DNA from: Toxorhynchites rutilus septentrionalis
Lineage: Eukaryota > Arthropoda > Insecta > Diptera > Culicidae
DNA: 64,000 bases
Reading direction: 5' to 3'
Assembly (NCBI RefSeq): GCF_029784135.1
Contig: NC_073744.1
Location: forward strand, 77,231,935-77,295,934
The first letter of the stretch is position 1. Each line of letters begins with the position of its first letter. Positions 33,441 through 44,986 of the stretch are shown piece by piece. The position numbers and the translations under genes were made by a program. The notes beneath the pieces are model-generated. The model was not told the DNA's origin, did no database searches, and was given only the letters and a program-made list of their open reading frames with translations.

Positions 33441-33849
33441 GTAATGCAGAGCCCGGTGAACGCGAATGGTTAACAAACAATTGCAAGTGTACTTTGCCTA
33501 ATGAATGCACCATACTTTCGCGGTGTATTATATAGTGAACATGATTGGCTTCGGATGTGAATCATGCAACCGCTTACTGTACAGATATCGGTGAGCTGAA
33601 CATAACCCATTCAATTCAATGGTGGCTTGGACTGATTCGAGTATTTTCTATTGTCGTTTTTGATGGAACTGGAAAAAAAGAACCCTTGAACAGCATACTT
33701 GGCCTTTCCTATTGGAATATTGAATGAAGTATAATCCGCAGATGAAATGGAAACTTGCGAAAACCTATACATTTCAACTAATTTGACTCAAATCTGCAAA
33801 TGAATGAACACTTTTCATGAACCTACCAATGCTCTTCGATGTGTTATAA
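33441..33849. other. Probable intron start, no other feature
   Basis: Sequence following the candidate donor. A 60-residue frame at 33545 has no support. Confidence 0.35.
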
Positions 33850-33851
33850 TA

Positions 33852-35124
33852 TTAGGTTGTTAAAAAAGTCCTGCGGTATTTTTTTTGAATTTTCATTTGT
33901 TCATAAAATTAGTTACAATCATCTGTTTTAAGTCAAATATGCGCCGTTTTGTTCGATGACTTGTTCCCAACGAGATGCCAACTTCATAATACCCCTGTTA
34001 TAGAAGCTCGCTTCTTTATTGGCAAAAAACTCGGATAGCCAATTTTCACAGGCCTCTTTTGTGGCTAACTTCTGACTACCTAGCTCGTTCGCCATGGACA
34101 AAAACAGGTGGTAGTCACTTGGTGCAAGGTCCGGACTATACGGCGGATGCAAAAGAACCTCCCATCCGAGCTCCCGGAGCTTCTGGCGCGTCACCAAAGA
34201 AGTGTGTGGCCTGGCGTTGTCCTGATGGAAGACAATGCGGCCTCTGTTTATTAAAGATGGCCTCTTCTTCATGAGTGCTACCTTCAAGCGGTCCAGTTGT
34301 TGGCAGTACAGGTCCGAATTGAGCGTTTGGTCATAGGGAAGCTGCTCATAATAGATTATTTCTTGACAATCCCACCAAACACACAGCAGAACTTTCCTGG
34401 CCGTTAATGAGGGCTTGGCCACCGTCTGAGCCGCTTCAGCGGGCTTCGACCATGACCGTTTGCGCTTCACGTTGTCGTAAGTGACCCACTTTTCATCGCC
34501 AGTCACCATCCGCTTCAGAAACGGGTCGATTTTGTTGCGATTCAGCAGCGATTCACATGCGTCAATACGGTCAAAGATGTTTTTTTGCGTCAACGTGTGT
34601 GGCACCCATACATCGAGCTTCATTGTGAATCCAAGCTTCCTCAAATGGTTAATAACGGTTTGATGACTTATCCCCAGCTCTTGGCCGATGCTACGGCTGC
34701 TACTATGCCGGTCTTTCCCAGTTAATTCAGCGATTTTGTCGCGACAGGCCTTCCGGAGCGTGGCGCATCTTCGACGACCTCTACACCAGAACGAAAACGT
34801 TGAAACCGTCGTTGTGCGGTGGAAATGGAAACTGTATCGGGTCCATAAACTGCACAAATTTTATTGGCAGCTTGAGATGCATTTTTGACTTTGTCATAGT
34901 AGTACTGTAAAATATGTCGGATTTTCTCTTTATTTTGCTCCATATTTGCGACACTATAACTCACGAACTACTTAACCAAAAAAACACTGTCAAGGACTAT
35001 ATTATAGCGCCAAAAATACCTTTCCAACAAGCTATAGTATGACTCGATACAATGAATACAACTAGAACTACGCGCTTACAACGACACCTCGCGGAAATAC
35101 CGCAGGACTTTCTTGACAGCCTAA
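33852..35124 (-). mobile_element. Mariner element (irritans-like), near complete
   Basis: Termini 'ttaggttgttaaaaaagtcc' on the left and, as reverse complement, 'ttaggctgtcaagaaagtcc' on the right, both continuing 'tgcggta'. Each is flanked by TA (33850-33851 and 35125-35126). The length of 1273 bp is typical for mariner. It carries one minus-strand transposase gene. Confidence 0.95.
33928..34943 (-). pseudogene. Mariner transposase with a single frameshift
   Basis: It starts at 34943 (MEQNKEKIRHILQYYYD) with the first helix-turn-helix (ASQAANKICAVYGPDTVSIS) and reads through EDAPRSGRP. An indel near 34740 then moves it into the long frame that continues to the stop at 33928. That frame has RSIGQELGISHQTVINHL (second helix-turn-helix), WVPHTLTQKN, TGDEKWVTYDN (first catalytic Asp), LLCVWWD, VFHQDNARPHTS (second Asp) and YSPDLAPSDYHLF (third Asp; DD34D). 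Total length near 340 codons is normal. Apart from the frameshift no other inactivating change is evident, so insertion was probably recent. Catalysis occurs in the nucleus at the inverted ends. Confidence 0.93.
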
Positions 35125-35126
35125 TA

Positions 35127-36178
35127 TATTTTGCAAATCAGGTTATTGTTTTCAAGTTAATGTTAGCCAGGGTATTTATGCTTTTGATTTTCTTATATTG
35201 AAATTGCTCGCTTCGTTCTCGACGAAATGTTACAAAGTCTGTTGTAATGTATGGTTGGCCTATCAAACTTCAAGGGCAGCACGAACCAGGGCTTGTCATT
35301 TCCGAAATTAAGGCATAAAATGTCCACGCTTGTCAACGGTGAGGGGGGAGGGGGTATAGATGAGATCCATGTGAAAATTCACATTTTTTAATATAGTTGA
35401 ACTTCTTCATTGAAATCTGTGTTCGGGAAGTAACTCACCTAAACTGTGAGCGATCGTGCTATCTTGCTCAATCTTGAGCTCGTGTTGTTTCCAACTTGCA
35501 GCAAAGATGATTTCTGAGCTACTACGTAAACTGAATATATGTTCCCGGTCCAGATCTACGCGAGAGAAAATCTGACACGACAGAGAAAAATTATTTTCTA
35601 ATAAGGATATAACAAATTGATGTCTTACTGGATTTCTTAAATCACTTGTAGACACGTAGATGGATCGTTTAACGGATGAGAGTGTTCGCGCCCCACAGTG
35701 CGAACGAGGAGCAAGTGTTCCAAATTTCCAATTTTTAATGTCATCCCTATCCTTTTTCCTATCCAAATCATTCCCTCCCATCCAAAAGGCAATGTTTGGT
35801 GTACGACACTACGACAACAGCATATCTCGATGACGAACGGAAGCAGAACGCATACAAGCAAACAGCATATGAATCGATTCCTACCAATGCATTTTTTCCA
35901 TTCCTATTCCAACTATCAAGTGTGAAAGATCGCGAATAAACCATCCGTTAGTTAGAAGAATTCCTGTGTTTAATTTCCAAAGTATTTAGAAATTTCCAAA
36001 GTGTTTTCCAGTCTCGATAGAAGCCGCATTCCAAATCCTGAGCTATCATCCAGGCCTCCTTCAGCTGAAGGAACCGCCACTTCCTCAATGGTGTGATCCA
36101 CCAGAGAGCGTTTTGTACTTTATATTCCTCCAAACTACAACCCTGGAGAAATTTTGGTTATTTTTTTTCACTTTTGGT
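35127..36178. other. Unassigned tract, possibly LTR-derived
   Basis: 35420-35819 begins 'tgttcggg' and ends '...cgacaaca', the TG...CA ends expected of a minus-strand LTR. However, no matching 5-bp duplication is found, and no retroelement gene lies next to it. Frames at 35407-35781 and 35948-36133 (minus) are not recognisable. Confidence 0.3.
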
Positions 36179-36180
36179 CG

Positions 36181-37037
36181 ACAGGTGTGCAAATTGAAAT
36201 TGCCCGGTTCATGTTGTAAGGATGTTCCTAGCAGGTTGCATGTATTCCTCCGATTTGACACATTTTTTTTCATTTGACATTCATTTTCACATTGTGCAAA
36301 AAATGAAGAAACAGCGTATCAAAAATGTCGAGTTTCATTACGAATAAAGACTTTCTCTACTTTTGTTTTTCCATTTGAATGAAACGGCGTTCGAAGGACG
36401 TCACTTGCTTATGGAAGCTTATGGTGAACATGCTCTAGCAATGAAAACATGTGAGATATGGTTTCGGCAATTCAGAACAGGTGATTTCGATCTGAAGGAC
36501 CGTGTACGTTTCGGCCGAAAGGAGATGCTATGTGTGTGGTGGGACCAGGAGGGTATGGTGTACCATGAGGTACTAAAACCGGATGAGACGGTGAATGCAG
36601 ATCGCAACAAATGATAATTTCAAACTTTGCGTTGAGGGAAAAAAAAAGATCGGAATAGGCTCGGAATATGCACGGTAAAGTGGTATTACAGCATGACAAT
36701 GCACCGGCGCAAACCCATAGGACCGTGAAGAAAGCAATAAAAATCCTTAACTAGGAAACGTTATCGCACCCCCTGTATTCTCCAGACCTGCCCCCGTCAG
36801 ATTATCATCTTCCTACCTCAATTTGCAGAGCAGAACTTCGCAAAATATAGTAAAGATGTCAAAAAATGGATCGGCGAAGGTGTTTTGCAAAACAAACAAA
36901 ACAAAAAAAAATTATTGGAAACAATTTGCCTGAGAGATGAGAGAAATGTGTTGAATCGAAAAGAAATATTTTGAGGTTCTCCTGAAAATTATGGATTTTC
37001 TTCATCGAAAAAATACATTTTCAACTTGTACACCTGG
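36181..37037 (+). mobile_element. Internally deleted mariner
   Basis: The left 'acaggtgtgcaaattgaaa' and the reverse complement of the right end 'ccaggtgtacaagttgaaa' are matching termini; TA follows the right end (37038-37039). Coding sequence at 36363-36900: a helix-turn-helix block (HLLMEAYGEHALAMKTCEIW, FRQFRTGDFDLKD) runs directly into EMLCVWWDQEGMVYHEVLKP. The segment with the first catalytic Asp is therefore deleted (about 120 residues). Further on come VVLQHDNAPAQTH and a worn 'SPDLPPSDYHL' block in other frames. It is non-autonomous at best. Confidence 0.88.
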
Positions 37038-37039
37038 TA

Positions 37040-37905
37040 TGTTGCCTATCTTCGAAGTACGTCGTACAAATGTGGATGAATTCCTCATCAAAAATTAGGG
37101 GTTCAGGTGTATCTGTTATATGAGTTGCAATGTACTTTGAACATGTCAACTTGATGGAAAGCCCAGAATATTTGATGGATTCTTCGGATAATTGGATGGA
37201 TAATTCGAGAAATACTTCGCTTTGGAAGACTCAGATTCAATTCACATCAGCTGAAAGTCAGTGTAAGTTGTTCTGTTAGACTTCTCGTTGGATATCTTCC
37301 CGAAATGAAGGGTTCAATTTACAACGTTATTGAGTCATATCTGAGCTATGTACCATAAATTGGTGGTGATATGTGTATATTCCTATAATCTTTTGTTGTA
37401 AACCCAAACTCCAAGGTTTGAATACCGATACTGGTCAATCGCTAATAGTAAATAAAATGGTCTTAATCCGTTGATTGTTCTTTCATTAGTCTTTTTCTTA
37501 CGAAAGACTGTCTGTACTCCGAATGTTCTCTGGAGGCGCTGAATATTTTTGACAAACAAATTTCTTTAGTTAACATAATGACGATTTTGAAGAAGTAGCA
37601 TTTTGGGTTTCAATTTATTAATTTTTGTTGGCATGGTCAGATCCTTACATGAATTAATGAATAAATTGTTATAGGCATTTGAAAGCCTATGGTACTAAAT
37701 TTGTTTGTTCGCAAACAATAGTTTTCCATCTGAATAAAGTGCGAATTTTTGGTTTCAAACCTTCAATTATACCAAACTAACATAATTGCATTTTTTCCGC
37801 GGCCGGCGATTCCACTTTTGCCCAAAGTCTAGAATATTCTGATCGGGGAGTCGAAATCAATACAACTCAAATGGAGTTATGAAGAAACTGAAGAGTGAAA
37901 CGAAC
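37040..37905. other. No gene recognised
   Basis: AT-rich spacer. Confidence 0.4.
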
Positions 37906-37918
37906 AACTTCTTGGGCA

Positions 37919-38069
37919 TCGTGGAGGCGATCTGGCGTAGTGGTAACATCCATACCTCTCACGCAGAGATCACGAGTTCAATTCTCACTCCCGACATTCT
38001 TCCAAAAATGGAGGTAAAGGTGACGAACCAGCCGAAATGTGTTGAAAGTCACTATAATAGAGAAAAAAA
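37919..38069 (+). mobile_element. tRNA-derived SINE, copy 2, with TSD
   Basis: Same family as 30627-30777 with few differences: gtggaggcgatctggcgtag, B-box-like gagttcaattc, ending actataatagagaaaaaaaa. It is flanked by aacttcttgggca (37906) and aacttcttggaca (38070), a 13-bp duplication with one mismatch. The ORF 37879-38148 across it is an artefact. Confidence 0.9.
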
Positions 38070-38082
38070 AACTTCTTGGACA

Positions 38083-39520
38083 ATGTTAGTGGAAAAATCG
38101 AAGGTCACCAAAAAAACCACGGCCACTTATAGACCTAATCTCTCTTAAGATCATTTAATTTAAGGTTATAATCAAAATAGAACGAAAATAGCGTTACAGG
38201 TCCCGAATGAAGAATGGGCCCACTAAGTCATTTGGTCATTTGCTTTGAAAGCAATTTGTAAGTCATCTAGACTCACAATTGTATTATATTGTTTTGTATT
38301 TTTCGAACATATTTTTATCTTAGCGTGTGTAGTAAGTAAAAATATTGAGTGAACAAAAAGGAAAAAGAGAGAGGAAAAGTTATTGTGAAATAAAAAAAAA
38401 TCTGCCAAATAAGTATATTGTTCTAATTAACCTTGGAATTATTGTTACTAATCGTTCATTCCGAGGGTATGTATAGAACTTCTGGTACAATTTGCGCCTA
38501 AGTACTCCTCTAAAACTTTGATCCATCGTTCGAAAAAAAAGGGGAAACGTATCAATTTGATTTTTTTACAATGGTTTCGGGGATACATTAGGTAAGAAAC
38601 TTTCCTGTTTATAAAACACATTTTACATTACAAACATTTTATAAAACACTTCAAAAAGTTGTTTTTGGCTCTTTTTAAAACTGATGCAAACATTTCAATA
38701 ACTTTTTTTAGTCAAAGGAACAAATTAACTAGATACAATGAACTATTCATCAATGAAGGCGAAGGGATAATTTTGAAATCAAAAAATATCTTTCCATTAA
38801 AAAGTCCTACAGGAACGCTCTAGGAATCAAATGAATGCTGGCTAAATTGGGTTATGAATTTTTTTTATTTACTTATCAAGCAAAAAAATCGGATGACCAA
38901 TATTATTCTTCGAATGGGGAATTGAATGTCTATCAAAGGCTACCAATGACACTTCTGTTATCAATTTAGTGTAGCAAAAATTCAACAAGCTCAGTAATCG
39001 CAGTAGAAGTACTGCTTTCTATCCTGAACCTATGCTGGAACTTGCATAGAACAACGAATTTATTAAAAAAAATTAGTCTGTTTATATATTTTGAAGGTAC
39101 CTTAACGTTTGTTTTCTTGATAATTATTACTGCAAGTTTATCTGCTCCATACATTTTTCTGGAATTGAAATACTTCATCAGAGAAGCAACCTCCGACTCG
39201 TTAGTAGATTAAAGAATAATAGTTCGTTTTAGATAGGATATTAGATATTCCTAGGAGTATTCTTAGCTAGATTTTCACCAATGGTGGAAAAATGTTTATT
39301 AAAAATATCGTTTCTATTTCTAAATTATACACATTTCTCATTATTTTTGAGCTCAATATTTGAAAAATTGTTTCTTCCTACCCGCTATTTGATTTAGATT
39401 TTTCATTATTTTGGCGCTGGAATTGTCATCAAATTTCTTTTTTAAATACTCACTTTTACACTTTTACTCTATATGAATTAGATGCATTATCCTCTCCTTT
39501 TCCTGAAGAAAATGTGAAAG
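38083..39520. other. No gene recognised
   Basis: AT-rich sequence without recognisable coding or repeats. Confidence 0.4.
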
Positions 39521-40340
39521 TTTTAGGGTGCAATGAATGTTTCTATGATGGTTAGACACTCCTCCCCCCACTCAAAGGGCTGCCATACACATGAAACACA
39601 AATTTATGCATTACTCGGGAATCAATCAAGCAAACGAAACCGAATTTGGCAAGTGGAGGTTTTAGAATGCAATAAATGGTTTTATGGTGGTCAGACACTC
39701 CGCTCCCTTCTTCAAGGGAGGGCTGTCATACAAATTAAACGCAAATTCCTGCATTACTCGGGAATTAATCAAACAAACGAAACCAATTTGACATGTGAAG
39801 ACTTTAGGGTGCAATAAATGTTCTTATGGTGAATAGACACTCCTCCCCTCTCTCTAAGGGGAGGCTGCCATACAAATGAAACACAAACTTCTGCATAACT
39901 CGAGAAATAATCAAGCAAATTGAGCCAAATTTGGGATGTGAGGATTTTTGGGTAAGAGAAATGTTTCTATGATGGTATGACACTCCTCCCTCCTCTGGAA
40001 TGGAGAGGGGTCTCATAAAAATAACACACATATTTCAACCAAATATATTCCAACCAAACAAATTTTCGGAAATCTCTGAAAAAAATGGAAAAGTTCGAAA
40101 AATTCAATTCGCATGTTCTACAGTTACATATTGACAAGCGTTATTATTTGATGTTTGCGCTAACGGAATTGATCTTCGTTCGAAAGTGGAAATGGATTTT
40201 AATATGATAAAACGCACTCCTATATCATCTTCTATCTATATAAGAAATTTTGGACTCAAAAACGTGGGCTTAATAAGAAAACGTGGATATTGTAACGAAA
40301 AATAAATTTTGGGCGAGATGAAGTTTGCCGGGTCAGCTAG
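39521..40340 (+). mobile_element. Helitron-like non-autonomous element with internal tandem repeats
   Basis: Four diverged units of about 142 bp start near 39529, 39669, 39811 and 39954. Each has 'gcaataaatg..tctatggtgg', 'gacactcctccc', 'gctgccatacaaatgaaaca' and 'ctcgggaattaatcaa'. The 3' end 'gaagtttgccgggtcagctag|t' matches the CTAG|T terminus at 51371 and fits the Helitron rule (3' CTRR, host T). The 5' end is not clear. Confidence 0.6.
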
Positions 40341-40363
40341 TGACCTATATACTTAAGGAAAAT

Positions 40364-40366
<3 letters not shown>

Positions 40367-40440
<74 letters not shown>
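40367..40440. repeat. (TA)n microsatellite
   Basis: An uninterrupted run of about 37 TA dinucleotides. Confidence 0.98.
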
Positions 40441-40443
<3 letters not shown>

Positions 40444-40930
40444 ATAAAAATTTAGATGAGAATTTGGCTCTTAAAAACTTATATAACTAAGCCTGGAAAA
40501 TAAACGAATTATAGAAAAGAGATGCATTCCACCTTTTTCATTACAATATTTTGTACAAAGGAATTTTGTACAAACAAATGACGAGTAACGAAATATCAAG
40601 AACTGTTATTCTTATGGACATAAAAGTTGGGAACCAAATATCAGAAGAAGAGACAAAGAAATGTAATGCAATACACTAGACAACAAAATTTAGACAAACG
40701 AGTGCGAACTTGAAAACTTTGGGTGATTTTGAAATGCTGTAACTTCTTGAAAAATCAGCACATGGTGATCAAAATATACATTGAGGAGTATATCAAAAAG
40801 TAGTCTTAAACATTTGACACGTTATTACACACTAACGGTTGAACTTTTTTTTGTCGTGTAATCAGAGCACGCTTCGTTTACATGCCACAAATCGAAATAC
40901 AAGTCATTTAGTCGCGGTCATAAAGTTGTT
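40441..40930. other. Probable 5' part of a DD37E-like element
   Basis: No ORF. It precedes the transposase start and probably contains the element's left terminus, which I cannot define. Confidence 0.35.
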
Positions 40931-40938
40931 TTCGAAAT

Positions 40939-41700
40939 GTCGCGGATTGGTTTGGAAACTAAAAAGAAAATTCTGTACAATAGATGCACTGAAAAGGGTG
41001 TTAAATACCACAAAGTAGCAAAAAAAAATCAAAGTTTGTTCGGAAAGTGAACAGAAACGATTCGTCGCAAAGTTCGGTAATGACTTTCGAGGATCTCAGC
41101 AGAAGTGGACGAAAACCCGGACCAAGTAATCCCGAATTGGACCGAAAAGTTGTAAATTATATTTGATTCGTGATTTGACCAAGAAGTTCAAAGCCAGTGT
41201 TGGGATGATTCAGCGGATTAAACAGAGACATGGTCCTATACAACCTATGAGTGAGACCTATAAAAAGCAAAAAGTGGCAAGTCATTTGCACGTCTGGCAT
41301 GCGATCGTCAACTTTTCTCACAAAACGGACTATAAATGCTCAAATTTATGTAGAAGAATGTTTGAAGAAGAAATTGTTTCCACTTTATAGAAAGCACAAG
41401 GTTCCTCCTCTATTCTGGACGGATTTGGCATCGGCACATTGTGCCAAATCCACTCTACAATAGTTTTCGGAAAACAACATCATGTTCGTCGAAAAAGACC
41501 TCAACCCACCTAACTATCAACAGCTGTGGCCAATTGAACTGGGCAATTGTCAAGGCCAAGTTCCAGAAGGAAGATACAATGTCTAAAAATGTATCAGAGT
41601 TCAAGAAGAATTGGGCTGCAGCGTCCAGAAATTGCAGAATGCGATTTCTATATGATGAGTGGAGTTAAATCTGAGGTTCGATCATTTTTTCAGAAATCAA
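40939..41700 (+). pseudogene. Tc1/mariner (DD37E-like) transposase, heavily mutated
   Basis: It starts at 40939 (gaaATG) with MSRIGLETKKKILYNRCTEK and a broken helix-turn-helix. A later frame gives LSRSGRKPGPSNPELDRKVV, the usual linker. Next come LTKKFKASVGMIQRIK and NAQIYVEECLKKKLFPLYRK, followed by FWTDLASAHCAKS (second catalytic Asp). The final block is DLNPPNYQQLWPIE, whose Glu is the third catalytic residue. The first-Asp region (normally near 'DDETY') is deleted around 41320. At least five frame changes or stops are present. It is related to, but not the same copy as, the fragment at 1476-1765. Confidence 0.8.
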
Positions 41701-43610
41701 CAATAAGCTTGATTTTTTCATTGCATTGCTATGTAAACTTAATAATCTTCAATAAAATTCACTTTTGTAAACACTTTCTGAACGTTTTCAGTTTTATTTT
41801 AATGTTTGAAAGTTAAAGAGTACGTTTCGATACACTCCTTATACAAAAGATTCAACTTCCATGATTTGTATTTTACGAACATATTTTTATCTCAGGTGTA
41901 GTTGACAAAAATAATAAGATATTAAAAAAGAAACAATTTATTTCTATCCAACAATCCATTCTGTATATACACTGCTAATCCACCAGATGACGTATTAATA
42001 CATGAAAAATTTAAACTGTATTTTTTTATTCAACCCTTTGTAGTCGGAATTAATTTCCCTTAAAAGAGATCGTTTAATCTTTCCACGCTAATAATCTTTT
42101 GTTTCTACCGACTACCGTTATCTATTATTCACTGAACCAACGTTTTATTTCGTGAACACTAGACATTAAAATTCACAACTGAGAGAATATAAATTGCTTT
42201 TGGTTTTGACCAATTAGGACGCTGGATTTTCATATAGATAATACTTGGAATTTTCTAGCTGTTCAACAGTTAGTTTCAAAGAATGTAGAATGTTCTTTAT
42301 TGTAATAAGTGTGTAGAAATATTCTATATTGATTGATGTAAATATTTCTGTGATCTATCGACAAATGGCGGTGCCTCAATCGCAATGTTTCCTCTCTCCT
42401 CCCTCTTACATTGCCAGTAGAACGAACGCTGCATTTGTTTCGTGTATCACGAGTGTGTCAGCGTCTTCCGGAGGACAGCTGAAATGTAAATGATTGAGAA
42501 AAGATTCTTCTCTTCTCTCATGCCGAAACACTGTTGCTCACTTGTTGGCATTCAGCGTGGTAATTTGGGCGAAGCAATCGTTTCGAACAAATCCAGTAAA
42601 TTCAGATGTATCAACATGAAAATCGATGCGCTGCATCTACCGAACAAAATTACACTACTATTTTTAAATATCTACCATTATTTATTGTGTGTTGAACTGA
42701 GTGTGTGATATCAACATTAGGAAAAAATGTTGTCCGCTCGCTTGATGGATCGAGACCGAGATTTCAAATCACGTGTGTCGTATTCATACCAAATAAGTTG
42801 AATACGGGCAAAAGCGAATGCATCAGTTTCCCGTTATTGACGGTACGGATAGGTGAGCACACAAATGGAATTGCTTCCGATTTTCATTAATTTAAACCGT
42901 GCATAGCATATCAAATAAATCTTAGTGAATTTCCTATTCGAGTGGTATGTATGGAGAGAATATTTATCAGCATGAACTCTGTTTCTTAAAATGGTAGCCT
43001 ATTCTATGATTTGGCACCTTTACTTTTTGACCTAGTCCTACGCCAAAAAAATCATGTGAATCAGGCGTTCAATTTTTTGACTTTCTTTTAATTTATTGTC
43101 CGTAGCTCTGCATATTTTTTTTTAGAATAGAAGACGCGCTTTTTGGAATATGCGATTCAAAATAACATTCAAAGCGTGTTGTTTGACATCGACATCTCAA
43201 CGAAAATAAACTCAAATTATGTAAGCAGTACCGAACGGAGGACTCAGAGTTCTTGAGCTTGGGTAGTTTGTATAATTCGTGATTACTACTCATAATAGAC
43301 CCGAAGCAGTGCAATTGCACTTAAAAAGATCGAAGACTCAAGTTCTTTATAGTGTGTCATTGAAGAACAAAAACTACGCCTTACAGCTCAACGTACTTGG
43401 AATCAAAATACCACTGTTTGTCTCGCTGAGCCGAAAATAAACTCCGAAATAACTTGTTTGATCCCACAAAAGAAAATGGCAACTGGTCAAGCCTGGCATT
43501 ACTGGCATTGAGTCGTAAATTGGAATAAAATTGCGAATCCTCGAATTCCAAGAAGCGAAGCACGTACGAACAAAACCACGTTCGAAGGTCGAATTTTCAA
43601 TCAATGCCTC
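41701..43610. other. No gene recognised
   Basis: AT-rich to about 42350, then somewhat more complex. Frames at 42490-42890 and 43093-43640 have no domains. Confidence 0.4.
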
Positions 43611-44387
43611 GTGAAAACCATTTACCAACAGAGCACACATCCAGCGGCGATCTCGCTGGGCTGGGCGCTACCACAAGAGCAAATTTTCGACCCAACCCAC
43701 ACTCATCCCCTGCAGCAACAGCAGCCAGACAGTCGGACAGACGAGATGAATGCTAAAATCGGAGGCGCCTCTTCGAAAGTATCTTCTTCAAGGCACACTG
43801 ACTTCATTGTCGCACCGAACAATGTCTGGCTCATCGATAAAATTAAGAGGCTACCGGGTCCCGGTACTCCAAGCCGAGTGTCAGTCAGGACGAAAAGTAA
43901 AAATATCAGGTGTGCGAAGGAGCGGTGCGCTCTTATCGGATATCTCCCTGTGTGTATGTGTGCCCGATTCCATTCTCCCCACATCCTTCCGCTGTATAAA
44001 TTCTGTCCCATCCGATCGGAACCTATTGACACGGATCAAGACGGAAATTGTCTTTTAAGACTGAAGGAATGCCCTGTTAGTGAGGGGGCAAAAATACAAA
44101 CGCCAGTAATTATGTCCAGGAAATGTTTGATTTTCCCTCGAACCCGCTTCCAGACGGAGCATGAATTGAAAAAAAAAATTAAACAGCCTAAAGCGTTTGC
44201 GTGGAAAAATGGGGCCGGGAGTATATACTATTTTTTTTATATTATTTGTCATCTGTTTTTCATTCCTGTCGTCGAGGAACAAACCGGTTTGCCGGTCTCA
44301 TTAATTTTTCTCCCAACAATCGGAACGCTAACTAGAGCCGGTGCGGAGGTCCTTAGCGTCGCTGGGATTTCTTTTTGCCCGGTCTAA
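43611..44387 (+). other. 258-codon open frame, probably non-coding
   Basis: The second-longest open frame in the window (after the mariner transposase), in a TE-poor GC-richer block. The translation has a Gln run, scattered Cys, a late hydrophobic stretch (YYFFYIICHLFFIPVV) and no recognisable domain. Comparable frames occur on the opposite strand and in the other plus frame over the same bases, as expected when GC-rich sequence suppresses stops. A 'ctgtataaattctg' TATA-like string lies inside it. I lean to chance. Confidence 0.2.
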
Positions 44388-44984
44388 TTAGGCAACAGAT
44401 TCTCTGGGTGGAGCGACAGCATCGGACGCCGGATGCGTAGCGGTTTCGAATAAATCTTGGCCGCAGATTGATGGCAACAGTATTTGCAATTATGAGATAT
44501 GCCATAACAATGAATCACAATGTATTTATATTATCACGGATCGCACGTCGCTTCTGGCAAAAACGACTTCACCGGGAAGCCGATATGTCACCGGCGAGCA
44601 TTTGATGTTGTTTTCATTATGGTTCACTCACCGACACGGAGAGCCATAACTCAGGAAGTGGTGTCAAACGTTGCGTGTTGTTAAGTGGGATATACATCAA
44701 TGGAAAATTTTTTTCGAGAATAAAATTATATAAAAAAGAAAAAGATTTATGATATTTTTGCAGCAAATGCTGCTTACTTAACGTGCTTCTAGCCCAACTG
44801 TTCACAATGTTTTGCCATCAAAAATTCATAGCAATGGTTTGACTACTCAGAGAATTTTGAAAAAGATGTGTCAATTTAATGTTGGCAATGTTTGTTCTCC
44901 AAACATATCTGGATTCGTTCCTGATCAATTTGCGACATTTCTACTTTAAAATCGGCGATTACTTTTTGGGCAACCCTATAGAAG
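44388..44984. other. No gene recognised
   Basis: Unique-looking sequence grading into the repeat at 44987. Confidence 0.4.
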
Positions 44985-44986
44985 TA

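Noticed and set aside
35420..35819. Solo LTR
   Set aside because: TG...CA ends are present, but no matching 5-bp target duplication, primer site or retroelement gene is visible; kept only as a possibility.
43611..44387. 258-codon open frame as a host gene
   Set aside because: No domain, overlapping open frames on other frames and strands, and GC-rich composition that depletes stops; no splice or promoter context.
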